A DNA stretch of 64,000 nt from Ferruginibacter sp. (GCA_014379905.1 JACMKX010000160.1:62001-126000); one strand, 5' to 3'. Shown: positions 1 to 9,972, numbered from the stretch's first letter. Made by a program: numbers and translations. The notes: generated from the letters alone by a model not told the origin.

Positions 1-295
1 GCAGGTTGACCAGGTGAATGAATGGATCAGGCTCACCATAAGTGAAAGAAACAGGTTGAAAAACAACTTGCTCAAATTTTCGTTTGTGAAAAAAGTATAC
101 GAAAGCGATGCCAATTTTTTATTGGTGAAATTCATTAATGCCGGGGAGGTATACCAATATCTCGCCACCAATAAAATTGTAGTTAGAAACCGAAGTCATG
201 AGTCGGGTTGCGAAGATTGCCTTCGCATAACAATAGGAACTGCCGGGGAAAATAAGCAACTCATCCACTTACTAAATCAATACAATGGGAAATAA
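1..295 (+). CDS. hisC: Histidinol-phosphate aminotransferase, C-terminal fragment
   Basis: The reading frame is open from base 2 and runs off the left edge, so only about the last 97 residues are present; the ATG at 14 is internal. The end shows the C-terminal pattern of PLP-dependent HisC, with CLRITIGTAGEN holding the conserved substrate-binding arginine. HisC converts imidazole acetol phosphate to histidinol phosphate. The frame overlaps the hisB start by 11 bases, implying translational coupling inside the his operon. The identification rests on this tail and on the his genes that follow. Confidence 0.85.
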   Translation, partial: QVDQVNEWIRLTISERNRLKNNLLKFSFVKKVYESDANFLLVKFINAGEVYQYLATNKIVVRNRSHESGCEDCLRITIGTAGENKQLIHLLNQYNGK

Positions 296-1448
296 AAATA
301 ATAAAGCCAGGCGGGTACTGTTTATTGACAGGGACGGAACGCTTATTAAAGAAGCGGCACCCAGTTACCAGCTTGATTCTTTTGATAAACTGGAATTTTA
401 CCCGCATGCCTTTGAATATTTGACAAAGATTGCAGCAGAACTAGATTATGAACTGGTGATGGTTACCAACCAGGATGGCATGGGTACGGATGCTTTTCCT
501 GAAAATACTTTTTGGCCCCTGCATAATTTTGTGATGAAAAGTTTTGAAAACGAGGGAGTGATATTTTCAAAAGTATTTATTGACAGAACTTACCCGCATG
601 AAAATATTGCTACCCGTAAACCCGGTACAGGTATGTTGCTGGAATACCTCAACAACGAAGCTTACGATATCACTCATTCCTTTGTGATAGGGGATCGTAT
701 AACGGATGTTCAGCTGGCTAAAAATCTTGGATGTAAAGCAATCTGGCTAAACCTGGATGAACAGTTGGGCGCAGCAGAGATCAATAATACATTGGATGAG
801 CTAAGAGCGGGTACCATTGCATTGACTACGCCCGACTGGGAGAATATATACAGGTTTTTAAAACTACCCCAACGTGTCATCCGGCATGAAAGAAATACGA
901 AAGAAACAAAAATTTCTATTTTGCTGGACCTGGATGGAACCGGTAAGGCTGCTATTAAAACCGGCCTGAATTTTTTTGATCATATGCTTGAACAGCTGGC
1001 AAAACACAGCGGTATGGATCTGGGTATTGTTTGCAATGGCGACCTTGAAATTGACGAACACCATACCATAGAAGATACAGCCATAGCATTGGGCGAAGCC
1101 GTTGCAAAAGCATTGGGAGATAAAATGGGCCTGGAACGTTACGGATTTTTATTGCCTATGGATGACAGTCTTGCAAAAGTTGCCATTGACTTTGGCGGAA
1201 GATCGTGGCTCCTGTGGAAGGTTAAATTTAAAAGAAATAAAATTGGAGATGTGCCCACAGAAATGTTTGAACATTTTTTTAAATCCTTTAGCGATGCTGC
1301 GAAATGCAACATCAATATTCAGTGCAAGGGAAAAAATGAGCACCATAAAATTGAGTCCATTTTTAAAGCATTTGCAAAATCCATTAAAATGGCTATAAAG
1401 CGGGATATTAAAAATAACAATCTTCCAACCACCAAAGGAATACTATAA
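285..1448 (+). CDS. hisB: Bifunctional histidinol-phosphatase / imidazoleglycerol-phosphate dehydratase
   Basis: A two-domain enzyme of 387 residues covering two steps of histidine synthesis. The N-terminal HAD phosphatase has the DxDxT motif at FIDRDGT (Asp15, Asp17) and a late HAD acidic motif GDRITD near residue 136. The dehydratase domain begins near residue 197 and shows FFDHMLEQLAKHSGMDL and the two manganese-binding His clusters DEHHTIED (about 257) and NEHHKIES (about 351). The length is normal for fused HisB. It overlaps hisC by 11 bases, and its stop codon directly abuts the ATG of hisH. Confidence 0.97.
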   Translation: MGNKNNKARRVLFIDRDGTLIKEAAPSYQLDSFDKLEFYPHAFEYLTKIAAELDYELVMVTNQDGMGTDAFPENTFWPLHNFVMKSFENEGVIFSKVFIDRTYPHENIATRKPGTGMLLEYLNNEAYDITHSFVIGDRITDVQLAKNLGCKAIWLNLDEQLGAAEINNTLDELRAGTIALTTPDWENIYRFLKLPQRVIRHERNTKETKISILLDLDGTGKAAIKTGLNFFDHMLEQLAKHSGMDLGIVCNGDLEIDEHHTIEDTAIALGEAVAKALGDKMGLERYGFLLPMDDSLAKVAIDFGGRSWLLWKVKFKRNKIGDVPTEMFEHFFKSFSDAAKCNINIQCKGKNEHHKIESIFKAFAKSIKMAIKRDIKNNNLPTTKGIL

Positions 1449-2036
1449 ATGAATATTGCAATTGTAAAATACAATGCCGGTAATGTGAAGAGCGTAATGT
1501 ATGCATTAAATCGCCTGGGATTTTCAGCAATTGTTACAGATGATGAAAAGGAATTGAGAAAGGCAGATAGAGTTATTTTACCCGGGGTAGGAAATGCAGG
1601 TGCTGCTATGCAAAGTTTGAAAGAGAAAAACCTCGACAAAATTATTTCATCGTTAACACAACCGGTATTAGGTATTTGTGTTGGTATGCAATTGTTGTGC
1701 AATCATTCTGAAGAAGGTAATACCCAGTGCCTGGGTATTATTGATACAGCCGTAAAAAAATTTACAGCACAGGATAATTTAAAAGTGCCGCAAATGGGAT
1801 GGAATAATTTGTATGATTACAAATCAGCACTATTGGATGGACTGCCTGAGAATGCTTTTGTTTATTATGTGCACAGCTATTATGCAGAGGTAGGCAATAC
1901 TACCGTAGCAACAACACACTACACATTACCTTATAGCGCAATTATACAAAAGAACAATTTTTATGGGGTACAATTTCATACAGAAAAATCCGCAGATACC
2001 GGAGACAGGATATTACTAAACTTTCTTAATCTTTAA
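1449..2036 (+). CDS. hisH: Imidazole glycerol phosphate synthase, glutaminase subunit
   Basis: A class I glutamine amidotransferase of 195 residues that releases ammonia from glutamine and passes it to HisF. The triad is visible: nucleophile Cys77 in GICVGMQ, and His177 and Glu179 in VQFHTEKS. The N-terminal region with NAGNVKSV and LPGVGNAG is typical of HisH. The ATG follows the hisB stop with no gap, and the TTG of hisA lies two bases after its stop, so the genes are cotranscribed and probably coupled. The partner HisF is two genes downstream. Confidence 0.97.
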   Translation: MNIAIVKYNAGNVKSVMYALNRLGFSAIVTDDEKELRKADRVILPGVGNAGAAMQSLKEKNLDKIISSLTQPVLGICVGMQLLCNHSEEGNTQCLGIIDTAVKKFTAQDNLKVPQMGWNNLYDYKSALLDGLPENAFVYYVHSYYAEVGNTTVATTHYTLPYSAIIQKNNFYGVQFHTEKSADTGDRILLNFLNL

Positions 2037-2037
2037 A

Positions 2038-2814
2038 TTGAAAGCAGGCGAACCAAATATTAAGCGGGAGCATTTTGTCATTCCGGCAATAGATATCATC
2101 AATGGCAAAGCCGTGCGGTTAACGCAGGGCGATTATGCGCAACAAAAAATTTATAATGAAGATCCGCTGGAAGTGGCAAAAGCATTCGAGGACGCAGGCT
2201 TGAATCGGCTTCACCTGGTTGATTTAGATGGAGCAAAGGCCGGGAGCATTCAAAACAGGAAAGTGCTGGAAAATATTTCAGCAAATACCAGGCTGCACAT
2301 AGATTTTGGAGGGGGGATAAAAACGATTGAAGATGTACGATCAGTTTTAAATGCCGGAGCAAAAATTATTACTATCGGAAGTCTTGCCGTTAAACAGCCG
2401 GAATTATTGGCTGAATGGATGGAGACTTTTGGCACCGGCCGGTTTTTTATTGGTGCAGATGTATATGAGGAGAAAATTAAGATCAATGGCTGGTTACAGG
2501 ATGGCGGCATGGATGTCTACACGTTTTTACAAAACATGACCGCTATTGGCATCACTGATTTTTTTTGTACCGACATAAAAATGGATGGAGCATTGCAGGG
2601 CACTTCACTGGAACTGTATAAAAAAATTATCGCGAAATTTCCCGGTATTTTATTAACAGCCAGTGGCGGTGTTGCAAGTATAACAGATGTAATTGCTGCA
2701 AGGGAAGCAGGTTGCAGCGGCGTTATTATAGGGAAAGCAATTTATGAAGGATTGATTAGTTTGAAAGATTTAGAAAAATTAAATAACCCCGGAAACTGTA
2801 ATTATGCTTTGTAA
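2038..2814 (+). CDS. hisA: ProFAR isomerase HisA, TTG start
   Basis: A (beta/alpha)8 barrel of 258 residues that isomerises ProFAR to PRFAR. Catalytic Asp19 lies in IPAID and Asp141 in IGADVYEEK; the phosphate loops DFGGGIKT and TASGGV are present. The only credible start is TTG at 2038, one base after the hisH stop, because no in-frame ATG lies between it and the conserved VIPAID strand. This gives about 11 extra residues before the usual HisA beginning. The gene overlaps hisF by 11 bases. Confidence 0.95.
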   Translation: MKAGEPNIKREHFVIPAIDIINGKAVRLTQGDYAQQKIYNEDPLEVAKAFEDAGLNRLHLVDLDGAKAGSIQNRKVLENISANTRLHIDFGGGIKTIEDVRSVLNAGAKIITIGSLAVKQPELLAEWMETFGTGRFFIGADVYEEKIKINGWLQDGGMDVYTFLQNMTAIGITDFFCTDIKMDGALQGTSLELYKKIIAKFPGILLTASGGVASITDVIAAREAGCSGVIIGKAIYEGLISLKDLEKLNNPGNCNYAL

Positions 2815-3562
2815 ACGAATCATACCATGCCTGGATATTAAAGATGGCCGCACAGTGAAGGGGGTAAACTTCTGTTCATTAAAAGATGCAGGCGATCCGG
2901 TAGCACTGGCTGTTCAATATGCTAAACAGGGAGCAGATGAATTGGTTTTGCTGGATATAACCGCAACGGTAGAACGCAGAAAAACTTTTGCATCACTGGT
3001 AAATGACATTGCTTCTTCCATCAACATTCCTTTTACCGTTGGTGGTGGTATAAGAACCGTAGCCGATGTGGAGTTGTTATTAAAAAATGGTGCAGATAAA
3101 ATTTCTGTTAATTCAGCAGCATTTAAACAGCCGTCTGTTATAAAGGAAATGTGTGCCGCTTTTGGCAGTCAGTGCGTGGTGCTTGCTATTGATACAAAAA
3201 AGGAGGAGAATGGTGACTGGTACGTTTATTTAAACGGGGGGACCATAAAAACAACCGTCAAAACAATTGATTGGGCAAGGCAGGCAGTAGACCTGGGAGC
3301 CGGGGAAATATTACTGACAAGCATGAACAACGATGGAACCAAAAATGGTTTCGCACTCGATATTACCCGGGCACTGGCAGCAGGTTTACCTGTTCCCATC
3401 ATTGCATCAGGCGGTGCCGGCAGTCCTGAACATTTTAAAGAAGTATTTGAGTTTGCCAACGCAGACGCAGCCCTGGCAGCCAGCGTTTTTCACTATGGAG
3501 AAATTTTAATTCCGGAGCTGAAAAAATATTTGCAGCAGGAAAATATTACGGTAAGAATATAG
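2804..3562 (+). CDS. hisF: Imidazole glycerol phosphate synthase, cyclase subunit
   Basis: A half-barrel-duplicated TIM barrel of 252 residues that makes imidazole glycerol phosphate and AICAR from PRFAR and HisH-derived ammonia. Asp11 in PCLDIKDG and Asp130 in VLAIDTKKE match the catalytic pair; FTVGGGIRT and [12 protein letters not shown] form the phosphate sites. It starts within the last codons of hisA (11-base overlap), the same geometry as hisC/hisB. A 51-base gap separates it from hisIE. Confidence 0.97.
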   Translation: MLCKRIIPCLDIKDGRTVKGVNFCSLKDAGDPVALAVQYAKQGADELVLLDITATVERRKTFASLVNDIASSINIPFTVGGGIRTVADVELLLKNGADKISVNSAAFKQPSVIKEMCAAFGSQCVVLAIDTKKEENGDWYVYLNGGTIKTTVKTIDWARQAVDLGAGEILLTSMNNDGTKNGFALDITRALAAGLPVPIIASGGAGSPEHFKEVFEFANADAALAASVFHYGEILIPELKKYLQQENITVRI

Positions 3563-3613
3563 TGTACTGTATTACAAGTGACCAACAATAATTGATAACA
3601 TTAAGCACCATAA

Positions 3614-4249
3614 ATGACGAACGAACTAAACTTTTACCCCGGTGAACCGCAAGGGCCCGATTTTAATAAGTATGCTGATGGACTTTTGCCTTGCATAATA
3701 CAAGATCACAACACCAATAAAGTTTTAATGCTGGGCTTTATGAATGAAGCCGCTTTGCAAAAAACCATTGAATTAAAACAGGTTACTTTCTTTAGCCGCA
3801 GCAAACAAAGGCTCTGGACAAAAGGAGAAACGTCCGGCAATTTTCTAACACCGGTAGATTTCATTCCTGATTGTGACAATGATACCCTTCTTATAAAAGC
3901 CGTTCCATCCGGGCCCATCTGCCATAAAGGTTCAGATACCTGTTTTGGAGAAGAAAATAAAAGCAGCGACTTTTTGATTGAGTTGGAAGCGCTGATTGAT
4001 GACAGGATATTAAATCCCGTGGAAGGATCTTATATCAACAAGCTTTTTTCCAGGGGAATTAATAAAATTGCGCAAAAGGTAGGAGAGGAAGCTGTGGAAT
4101 TAGTAATAGAAGCAAAGGATAACAATGATGAGTTGTTTAAAGAAGAAGCCGCAGATCTTTTATTTCATTATCTCTTATTGTTGAAAACGAAAAAGGTTGG
4201 TCTCCAGGATATAAAAGAGGTATTGAAACAAAGACACAAGATAAACTAG
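3614..4249 (+). CDS. hisI: Bifunctional phosphoribosyl-AMP cyclohydrolase / phosphoribosyl-ATP pyrophosphatase
   Basis: HisIE fusion of 211 residues carrying out the second and third steps of histidine synthesis. The N-terminal cyclohydrolase shows LGFMNEAAL, FFSRSKQRLWTKGETSGN, the acidic metal site DCDNDTLL, and cysteines in PICHKGSDTC. The C-terminal pyrophosphatase is MazG-like, with GEEAVELVIEAK and EEAADLLFHYLLLL. It is the last gene of the operon here; hisG and hisD would be expected upstream of the window. A GC-containing imperfect hairpin near 4297-4316 could end transcription but has no clear T run. Confidence 0.96.
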   Translation: MTNELNFYPGEPQGPDFNKYADGLLPCIIQDHNTNKVLMLGFMNEAALQKTIELKQVTFFSRSKQRLWTKGETSGNFLTPVDFIPDCDNDTLLIKAVPSGPICHKGSDTCFGEENKSSDFLIELEALIDDRILNPVEGSYINKLFSRGINKIAQKVGEEAVELVIEAKDNNDELFKEEAADLLFHYLLLLKTKKVGLQDIKEVLKQRHKIN

Positions 4250-4385
4250 GGTATTAACTTTGTTCTTTGTAGTAAAAGAGTGTTGCCGGTGGTTAAAAAA
4301 AACCGGGCTTTCATATTCCTAATAGTATGTAATATTTAAAGTTTGAGATGTGCCACCAACAGGATGCAATAGGAAAAACACCGGA

Positions 4386-4412
4386 ACAAAAAATCCGGCG
4401 ATTAAGCCGGAT
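4386..4412 (-). terminator. Rho-independent terminator after the small membrane gene
   Basis: A perfect 7-base stem (ATCCGGC 4393-4399 with GCCGGAT 4406-4412) has a 6-base loop. Read on the minus strand it is followed by TTTTTG. It lies just after the stop codon of the gene at 4421-4606. Confidence 0.75.
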
Positions 4413-4420
4413 CAATATTT

Positions 4421-4606
4421 TTAGACCGAACCAATTGATCCGCCCCAGATTCCAAATACCCGCAGTAGCCATATAATAACGACAATTACTACTACTACGT
4501 TTAAAATAGATTTAATGGAACTGGCCATTGGAATAAAACGGTTGATCAGCCATAAGATAAGGCCTACAATGATCAGGGTTACTACTACTGTAATGAGCGT
4601 GTTCAT
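4421..4606 (-). CDS. Small two-helix membrane protein, Thivi_2564 type
   Basis: Only 61 residues, with two hydrophobic helices (about 4-23 and 35-52) joined by a short loop containing NRFIPM. The order TLIIVGLILWLINRFIPM, then SIKSILNVVVVIVVIIW, matches the small inner-membrane family named Thivi_2564 (recognised from memory of the family). Function is unknown. It is a single-gene unit on the opposite strand to its neighbours with its own terminator. The opposing strand holds no competing gene, which supports it as real despite its size. Confidence 0.75.
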   Translation of the reverse strand: MNTLITVVVTLIIVGLILWLINRFIPMASSIKSILNVVVVIVVIIWLLRVFGIWGGSIGSV

Positions 4607-4710
4607 ATTGCTTGTTTTAGTTGGTTGATGTTATGGTATCAAAAAATCATACCAATTTTTAAAAGCAGGTCGTACCCGGCATAAAAAAATTTTGAAGTCA
4701 GCATGATTAT

Positions 4711-5316
4711 ATGGACTTTCGCAGCATGACACCGGAACGCAGCAAAAGACTCAACGATGTATTGGATAAACGCCAGCCTGGCTTAACTGTAGTATTGGAA
4801 AATGTAACAGATCCTCACAACATTTCTGCGGTGATGCGTACCTGTGATGCAGTAGGGATACAGGACATATATATATTAAATACGCATATCCCTAACCATG
4901 AAAAATGGGGGGTAAGAAGTTCCTCCAGTGCTGCCAAATGGTTAAGTGTTCACCAGCATACAGATGCTGCCACCTGTTTTAGAGAACTACGCAAAGGTTT
5001 TGATAAAATATACACAACACATCTCAGTAGTGATGCAATTGGCCTGCATGAAATTGATTTTGCTCAGAAAATTGCCCTGGTTTTTGGTAATGAGCATGGA
5101 GGTGTAAGCCAGGAAACAATCGCCTTATCCGATGGGAATTTTATTATTCCGCAGGTAGGCATCATCAAATCTCTTAACATTTCCGTAGCTTGTGCTGTGT
5201 CGGTTTATGAAGGGTACCGCCAAAAACACCTGGCTGGCCATTATGATAAACCTCAATTAACCAACGATATAAGAGTAAATTTGGCCAGAAGTTGGGGTTT
5301 TATGGATGAAGAATAA
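4711..5316 (+). CDS. trmH: tRNA (guanosine-18-2'-O)-methyltransferase, SPOUT family
   Basis: A knotted SPOUT methyltransferase of 201 residues using S-adenosylmethionine to 2'-O-methylate tRNA (Gm18 expected). All three SpoU motifs are visible: motif 1 NISAVMRTCDAVG (about 37-49), motif 2 LVFGNEHGG (about 127-135) and motif 3 IPQVGIIKSLNISVACAVSV (about 148-167). The N-terminal MTPERSKRLNDVLDKRQP resembles TrmH rather than the rRNA enzyme RlmB, which has an extra N-terminal domain. It appears to be a single-gene unit. Confidence 0.88.
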   Translation: MDFRSMTPERSKRLNDVLDKRQPGLTVVLENVTDPHNISAVMRTCDAVGIQDIYILNTHIPNHEKWGVRSSSSAAKWLSVHQHTDAATCFRELRKGFDKIYTTHLSSDAIGLHEIDFAQKIALVFGNEHGGVSQETIALSDGNFIIPQVGIIKSLNISVACAVSVYEGYRQKHLAGHYDKPQLTNDIRVNLARSWGFMDEE

Positions 5317-5414
5317 TAAACAGTGCTTACATTTTTCCACACTTTTCAAAATATACCACTTTTACGGCTTTAACATTTGCGGCATATCGTTTGAAATTAT
5401 AGAGTAATTAAATT

Positions 5415-6308
5415 ATGTTCAGCAAAATATCCTATATCCGGTTATGTATTGGTTTATACCTGCTTGCAGTTATCTTTTCGGCGTGTAACAATGATCTTTC
5501 TTCTAAAAATGGCCTCATTCCAAAGGATGCAGAAGCTTCAAAATTCAAAGATTCTGAATTCTATAATTTTTCTCAACCCTATCTTATCAATCTTCCGCCC
5601 ACGCTGGATGAAATTTCTGGCATAGCTTATTATGCAAAAGATACCAGTGTATTTGCCATCATTGATGAAGACGCATTACTATACAAAATTCCATTAAACG
5701 ATGCTGCCAATATTCAGCAATGGGCATTTGGTAAACCAGGCGACTATGAAGACATCGTTTTAAAAGACAGTGTTTTCTATATACTGGTGAGCAACGGCGG
5801 TATCAGGTCGCTTCAGTTTAATGGTAAAGACATAAAAACCGGTAAATACGATTTTGTTACCGGCGAAAAAAAGAGCAAAAATGAATTTGAATCAATGTAT
5901 GTTGATTCGGGAGACATCATCATTTTGTGTAAAGATTGCGATGCCGACAAAAAAATAAAGACTTCCCGGTTTGCGTTGAATATTGCTGCATCCCAATACC
6001 ATGAAATGGCTCCATTGAATAACGGAGCGGTAGCCAATTTAATTGAAGATAAAAAAGTTAAGTTAAGGGCTTCCGCCGCAGCTATTAATCCTGTTACCAA
6101 TGAACTCTATGTGATCAGTGCCGTAAATAAAACCATCTATATTTTTGATTCGGAATTAAATCCCAAAGAATTTTTTGAGTTAAATCCTAAAATATACAAA
6201 CAACCTGAAGGGCTTGCTTTTACGCCAGAGGGAGACCTTATCATTTCCAATGAAGTGTACCTGGAGGGCAATCCTAATTTACTGGTACTAAAAAATAAAA
6301 AGAAATAA
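5415..6308 (+). CDS. SdiA-regulated-type beta-propeller lipoprotein
   Basis: A lipoprotein of 297 residues: a hydrophobic signal ends in the lipobox VIFSAC (Cys about 23), predicting lipid attachment. The body, starting LPPTLDEISGIAYYAKD and ending LNPKIYKQPEGLAFTPEGDLIISNE, has the blade pattern of the SdiA-regulated family (PF06977), a propeller fold also seen in phytase-like proteins. No catalytic residues can be assigned. Its stop is followed after one base by the start of the metallophosphoesterase fusion, so it heads the operon 5415-15043. Confidence 0.8.
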   Translation: MFSKISYIRLCIGLYLLAVIFSACNNDLSSKNGLIPKDAEASKFKDSEFYNFSQPYLINLPPTLDEISGIAYYAKDTSVFAIIDEDALLYKIPLNDAANIQQWAFGKPGDYEDIVLKDSVFYILVSNGGIRSLQFNGKDIKTGKYDFVTGEKKSKNEFESMYVDSGDIIILCKDCDADKKIKTSRFALNIAASQYHEMAPLNNGAVANLIEDKKVKLRASAAAINPVTNELYVISAVNKTIYIFDSELNPKEFFELNPKIYKQPEGLAFTPEGDLIISNEVYLEGNPNLLVLKNKKK

Positions 6309-6309
6309 C

Positions 6310-9300
6310 ATGAGACTAAAAGCGTGGCTATTTACCTGCCTGGTAATATTTTTTACAAACGCTATTGCGCAGCAGGATACCATCCAGGCTACTATCGTTT
6401 TGATTGGTGATGCGGGCGAACTTACAAATGGAAAACATCCTGTTGTGGACGCTGCAAAAAAAACAGTGAAGATGGATGAGAAAACGACTGTGTTGTACCT
6501 GGGCGATAATTTATACAAAACAGGCTTACCCGATGACGCTGTTCCCAATTTTGCCATTGCAAAAGCACCTTTAGATTCACAAATACATATTACCAGGGGC
6601 AACACCAAAACAAAGGTTTATTTCATCCCCGGTAATCATGATTGGGCAAACGGAGGTAAAAACGGCTACCAGTCTATATTGCGTGTGCAGGATTATATTG
6701 ACATCTTAGGAAATGAAATGGTGAAAATGTTGCCAAGAGATGGATGCGGCGGGCCGGAGGAGGTAAAAATAAATGATGACATTACTTTGGTGATGATGGA
6801 TAGCCAGTGGTGGATCCATGAATACGATAAACCAGGTGTGGAATCTGATTGTCCTTTTAAAACAAAAGCAGAAATGCTCACCGAACTGGATGAAATACTT
6901 GCAAAGAATTCCAAGAAGCTTATACTATTTGCCACGCATCATCCTTTTAAAAGTTACGGACCACACGGTGGATACTTCACTTTAAAACAACACATTTTTC
7001 CTTTCACCGATGCAAAGCCCAATTTATATATTCCCCTGCCCGTATTAGGTTCTGTATATCCTTTAACGAGGGCGGTATTTGGTACTGCACAGGATATCCA
7101 GCACCCGTTTTATCAAAGTATGATACGTGACATCAGCGATGTAATAAAAGGAAATCCTAACGTGGTATACCTGGCCGGACATGAACATGGACTTCAGATG
7201 ATACAGGATAGCAGCTATAATTATATTGTAAGCGGTGGAGGTTGTAAAATGAGCCGGGTATCAAAATCGAAGAATACAAAATATGCAAAAGAGAGTACTG
7301 GCTTTGTTACGCTCCAGGTATCAACAAATAAAAATGTCAAAGTAAATTTCTATGAAGTAAACGGAGATTCTGTTAAAAAAGCCTACACGCAAAACATCCT
7401 GGATTTTTCCAAAATACCGGAATTACCTAAGGATACATTAAGAGATGTGGAATTTGTTTACAAGGATACAGTTGTAATTTCTGCCTCTGATGAATTCAAA
7501 CATCCAAGAGGGTTTAGGAAATTCATGATTGGGGAAAATTACAGAAAAACATGGAATGAACCCGTGAGTTTCAAGATATTTAATATCAATAAAGAACAGG
7601 GTGGATTTATAATAAAAAGCCTGGGTGGCGGCAAACAGACCAAGTCATTGAAATTGGAAGATAAAAACGGGAAAGAATGGTCTTTGCGAACTTTGGAAAA
7701 AGATCCGGAAAAAGCATTGCCCGTTAACCTCCGGGGCACATTAGCCCAGGATGTGGTAAAAGATGCTATCAGTGCAAGTGATCCCTATTCGCCATTAGCG
7801 GTTGCCGTATTGGCCAAAGCCGCAGGCATTCCCGCAGCCGCTCCCAAATTCTTTTTCGTGCCCGATGATCCGTCCCTCGGTTATTACAGGCCTTTATTTG
7901 CTAACAAAGTAGTAACCCTGGAAGACAGGGATCCGGTACCGGATGGCGACACAAAAAGTACCTACTCAGTCTTAAATAAATTATACGAGGACAATGATGA
8001 TAAAATTGATCAGCCGGCTTTACTGAATGCGAGGATGCTTGATATACTTGTGGCAGACTTTGATCGTCATGCTGATCAGTGGAAATGGGGTACAAAAGAT
8101 ACCGGCAAGGGAAAATTATATTACCCCGTGCCCCGGGACCGGGACCAGGCGTTTTTTAAATCAGATGGTTTGCTAATCGGTTATCTTTCAAGAAGAAGAA
8201 TGGCTTTCCTTAAAGGATTTACCAAAAAAATAAAAAAGATCAACGCATTCGGTTTTGCCTCAAGAGATTTCGACCGTTCTTTCCTGAACGCTGTTGACGA
8301 AAAAAAATGGAAAGAAGTAGCAGAAGCTTTTGTAGCTAAAATGACCGACGATGTAATCGTAGAAGCCGGTAATGCTTATCCACCGGAAATTAAACCACTA
8401 AGAACAGCAAAAGTAATAGAAACCCTCAAAAGGAGAAGGGAACAGTTAGTGGAGCAATCACTCAAATATTACAGGTTCATATCCAGGGATGTGGTAATAC
8501 ATGGAAGCAATGACGCTGAATTTTTTCATCTAAGTAATGATAGTGGAGAGGTAAATGTAAAAGTTTATAAGATCAGTAAAGAAAAGCGTGACACTACCTA
8601 TCTTTTATATAACCGGAATTTCACCAAAAAGGTAACAGACGAATTAAGACTATTTGGTTTGAACGGCAATGATAAATTTTACATAGACGAAGATGTAGAC
8701 AGCCGGATAAAAGTAAGGATAATAGGGGGTAAGGGGTTGGATACTTTTGATATACAGGGATCAAACAGAACGCATATCTATGATTTTAATGCTGAGAAAA
8801 ATGTAGTGCTTGAATCAAGCCGAACCAACAATCATTTTTCTTCCGATGTAAATGTAAATAGCTTTAATGATAGCCGGTATCAATACGACCGGGTGCATAT
8901 TCCACGGGTGAATGCAGGGTTTAACGCAGAAGACGGCATATTGTTAGGGGTAGGTTTCTGGATTCGCCGGTTCGGGTTTCGGAAAGATCCATATGCTTAT
9001 GATCATAAATTTGGAGCATTGATAGCGCCCTCTAAAAATGCGGCTTACCAGTTTAAATATCGTGGTGAAATGAACCAGCTGTTTGCTAAAAAAGACCTGA
9101 TCATTAATGCAGAATTTGTGAATCCTACGCTGAATTCATTTTTTGGAATAGGCAACAAAACAGAATTTGATAAAGATAAAGGGGTTGATTTTTACCGCGT
9201 GCGTTACAAGTATATAAGCGGTGATGTGTTGTTGAGAGGTAGGCCCATTGATTTTTTACAACTCTCTGCCGGCCCTACATTTTACCACTACTGGAATGAT

Positions 9301-9960
9301 TATCGTGATAATGAATCCAAAATTCTTGCTAATATTGCAGGTTCCAGCCTGAACGATTCACTCAGGATATTTTCCAATAAAATGTATGCGGGCCTGCGTG
9401 CAAGAATGGATATTGATTATACCAATAGCGAACTTTTTCCCACAAGGGGTGTGCGCTGGATAACTGACTTTAGCCGCCTGTATGCTTTAAATGAAAAAAG
9501 CTATAGCCTGACTAAGATCACAACAGATATGACAATTTATGCAAAAGTGTCGGACATTAGTAAATTCTCCAGTGTATTGAGAGTAGGTGCAGGACACATT
9601 TTCAACGAGAATTATGATTTTTTCCAGGCGGTAAACCTGGGGTCCAATAACTTCCTGCGGGGATTCCGTAAGAACAGGTTTTCCGGGAAAACAATGTTCT
9701 ATGCGGGTACTGATCTTAAGTATTCTCTTTTCCGGGCAAAATCGAAATTACTCTCAGGAGATGTGGGGATGATTGGTTTTTATGAATTGGGACGTGTTTG
9801 GGCAAAAGGACTGCCCAACGGCAGTTTTCATCATTCCTACGGTGGCGGTCTTTATTTTGCGCCATTCGACTTATTATTAATTTCCGCCACAGTAGGCTTT
9901 TCAGAAGAAAGCGTTTTATTTAATTTTACACTCGGAACAAAATTCAACCTAACATTCTGA
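6310..9960 (+). CDS. Metallophosphoesterase fused to an outer-membrane beta-barrel
   Basis: A 1216-residue secreted protein in three parts. After a signal peptide ending NAIAQ (about 20), residues 28-350 are a calcineurin-like phosphoesterase with GDAGE, YLGDNLY, IPGNHDW, FATHHPF and LAGHEHG supplying the metal ligands. Residues about 380-760 form a region with LVADFDRHADQWKWG and PRDRDQAFF, acidic motifs recalling atypical kinases such as CotH (weak inference). The last 350 or so residues are an Omp85/BamA-like barrel with ELFPTRGVRW and NFLRGFRKNRF, ending in Phe. The phosphatase is thus probably anchored at the outer membrane. The gene is one base after the lipoprotein gene and 12 before the HD-PycTM gene. 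Confidence 0.85.
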   Translation: MRLKAWLFTCLVIFFTNAIAQQDTIQATIVLIGDAGELTNGKHPVVDAAKKTVKMDEKTTVLYLGDNLYKTGLPDDAVPNFAIAKAPLDSQIHITRGNTKTKVYFIPGNHDWANGGKNGYQSILRVQDYIDILGNEMVKMLPRDGCGGPEEVKINDDITLVMMDSQWWIHEYDKPGVESDCPFKTKAEMLTELDEILAKNSKKLILFATHHPFKSYGPHGGYFTLKQHIFPFTDAKPNLYIPLPVLGSVYPLTRAVFGTAQDIQHPFYQSMIRDISDVIKGNPNVVYLAGHEHGLQMIQDSSYNYIVSGGGCKMSRVSKSKNTKYAKESTGFVTLQVSTNKNVKVNFYEVNGDSVKKAYTQNILDFSKIPELPKDTLRDVEFVYKDTVVISASDEFKHPRGFRKFMIGENYRKTWNEPVSFKIFNINKEQGGFIIKSLGGGKQTKSLKLEDKNGKEWSLRTLEKDPEKALPVNLRGTLAQDVVKDAISASDPYSPLAVAVLAKAAGIPAAAPKFFFVPDDPSLGYYRPLFANKVVTLEDRDPVPDGDTKSTYSVLNKLYEDNDDKIDQPALLNARMLDILVADFDRHADQWKWGTKDTGKGKLYYPVPRDRDQAFFKSDGLLIGYLSRRRMAFLKGFTKKIKKINAFGFASRDFDRSFLNAVDEKKWKEVAEAFVAKMTDDVIVEAGNAYPPEIKPLRTAKVIETLKRRREQLVEQSLKYYRFISRDVVIHGSNDAEFFHLSNDSGEVNVKVYKISKEKRDTTYLLYNRNFTKKVTDELRLFGLNGNDKFYIDEDVDSRIKVRIIGGKGLDTFDIQGSNRTHIYDFNAEKNVVLESSRTNNHFSSDVNVNSFNDSRYQYDRVHIPRVNAGFNAEDGILLGVGFWIRRFGFRKDPYAYDHKFGALIAPSKNAAYQFKYRGEMNQLFAKKDLIINAEFVNPTLNSFFGIGNKTEFDKDKGVDFYRVRYKYISGDVLLRGRPIDFLQLSAGPTFYHYWNDYRDNESKILANIAGSSLNDSLRIFSNKMYAGLRARMDIDYTNSELFPTRGVRWITDFSRLYALNEKSYSLTKITTDMTIYAKVSDISKFSSVLRVGAGHIFNENYDFFQAVNLGSNNFLRGFRKNRFSGKTMFYAGTDLKYSLFRAKSKLLSGDVGMIGFYELGRVWAKGLPNGSFHHSYGGGLYFAPFDLLLISATVGFSEESVLFNFTLGTKFNLTF

Positions 9961-9972
9961 TCAGTTTTTAAA

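Noticed and set aside
4297-4316. Terminator of the his operon
   Set aside because: The GGTT...AACC and CCGG...CCGG pairing is imperfect and lacks a T run, so it is not listed as a terminator.
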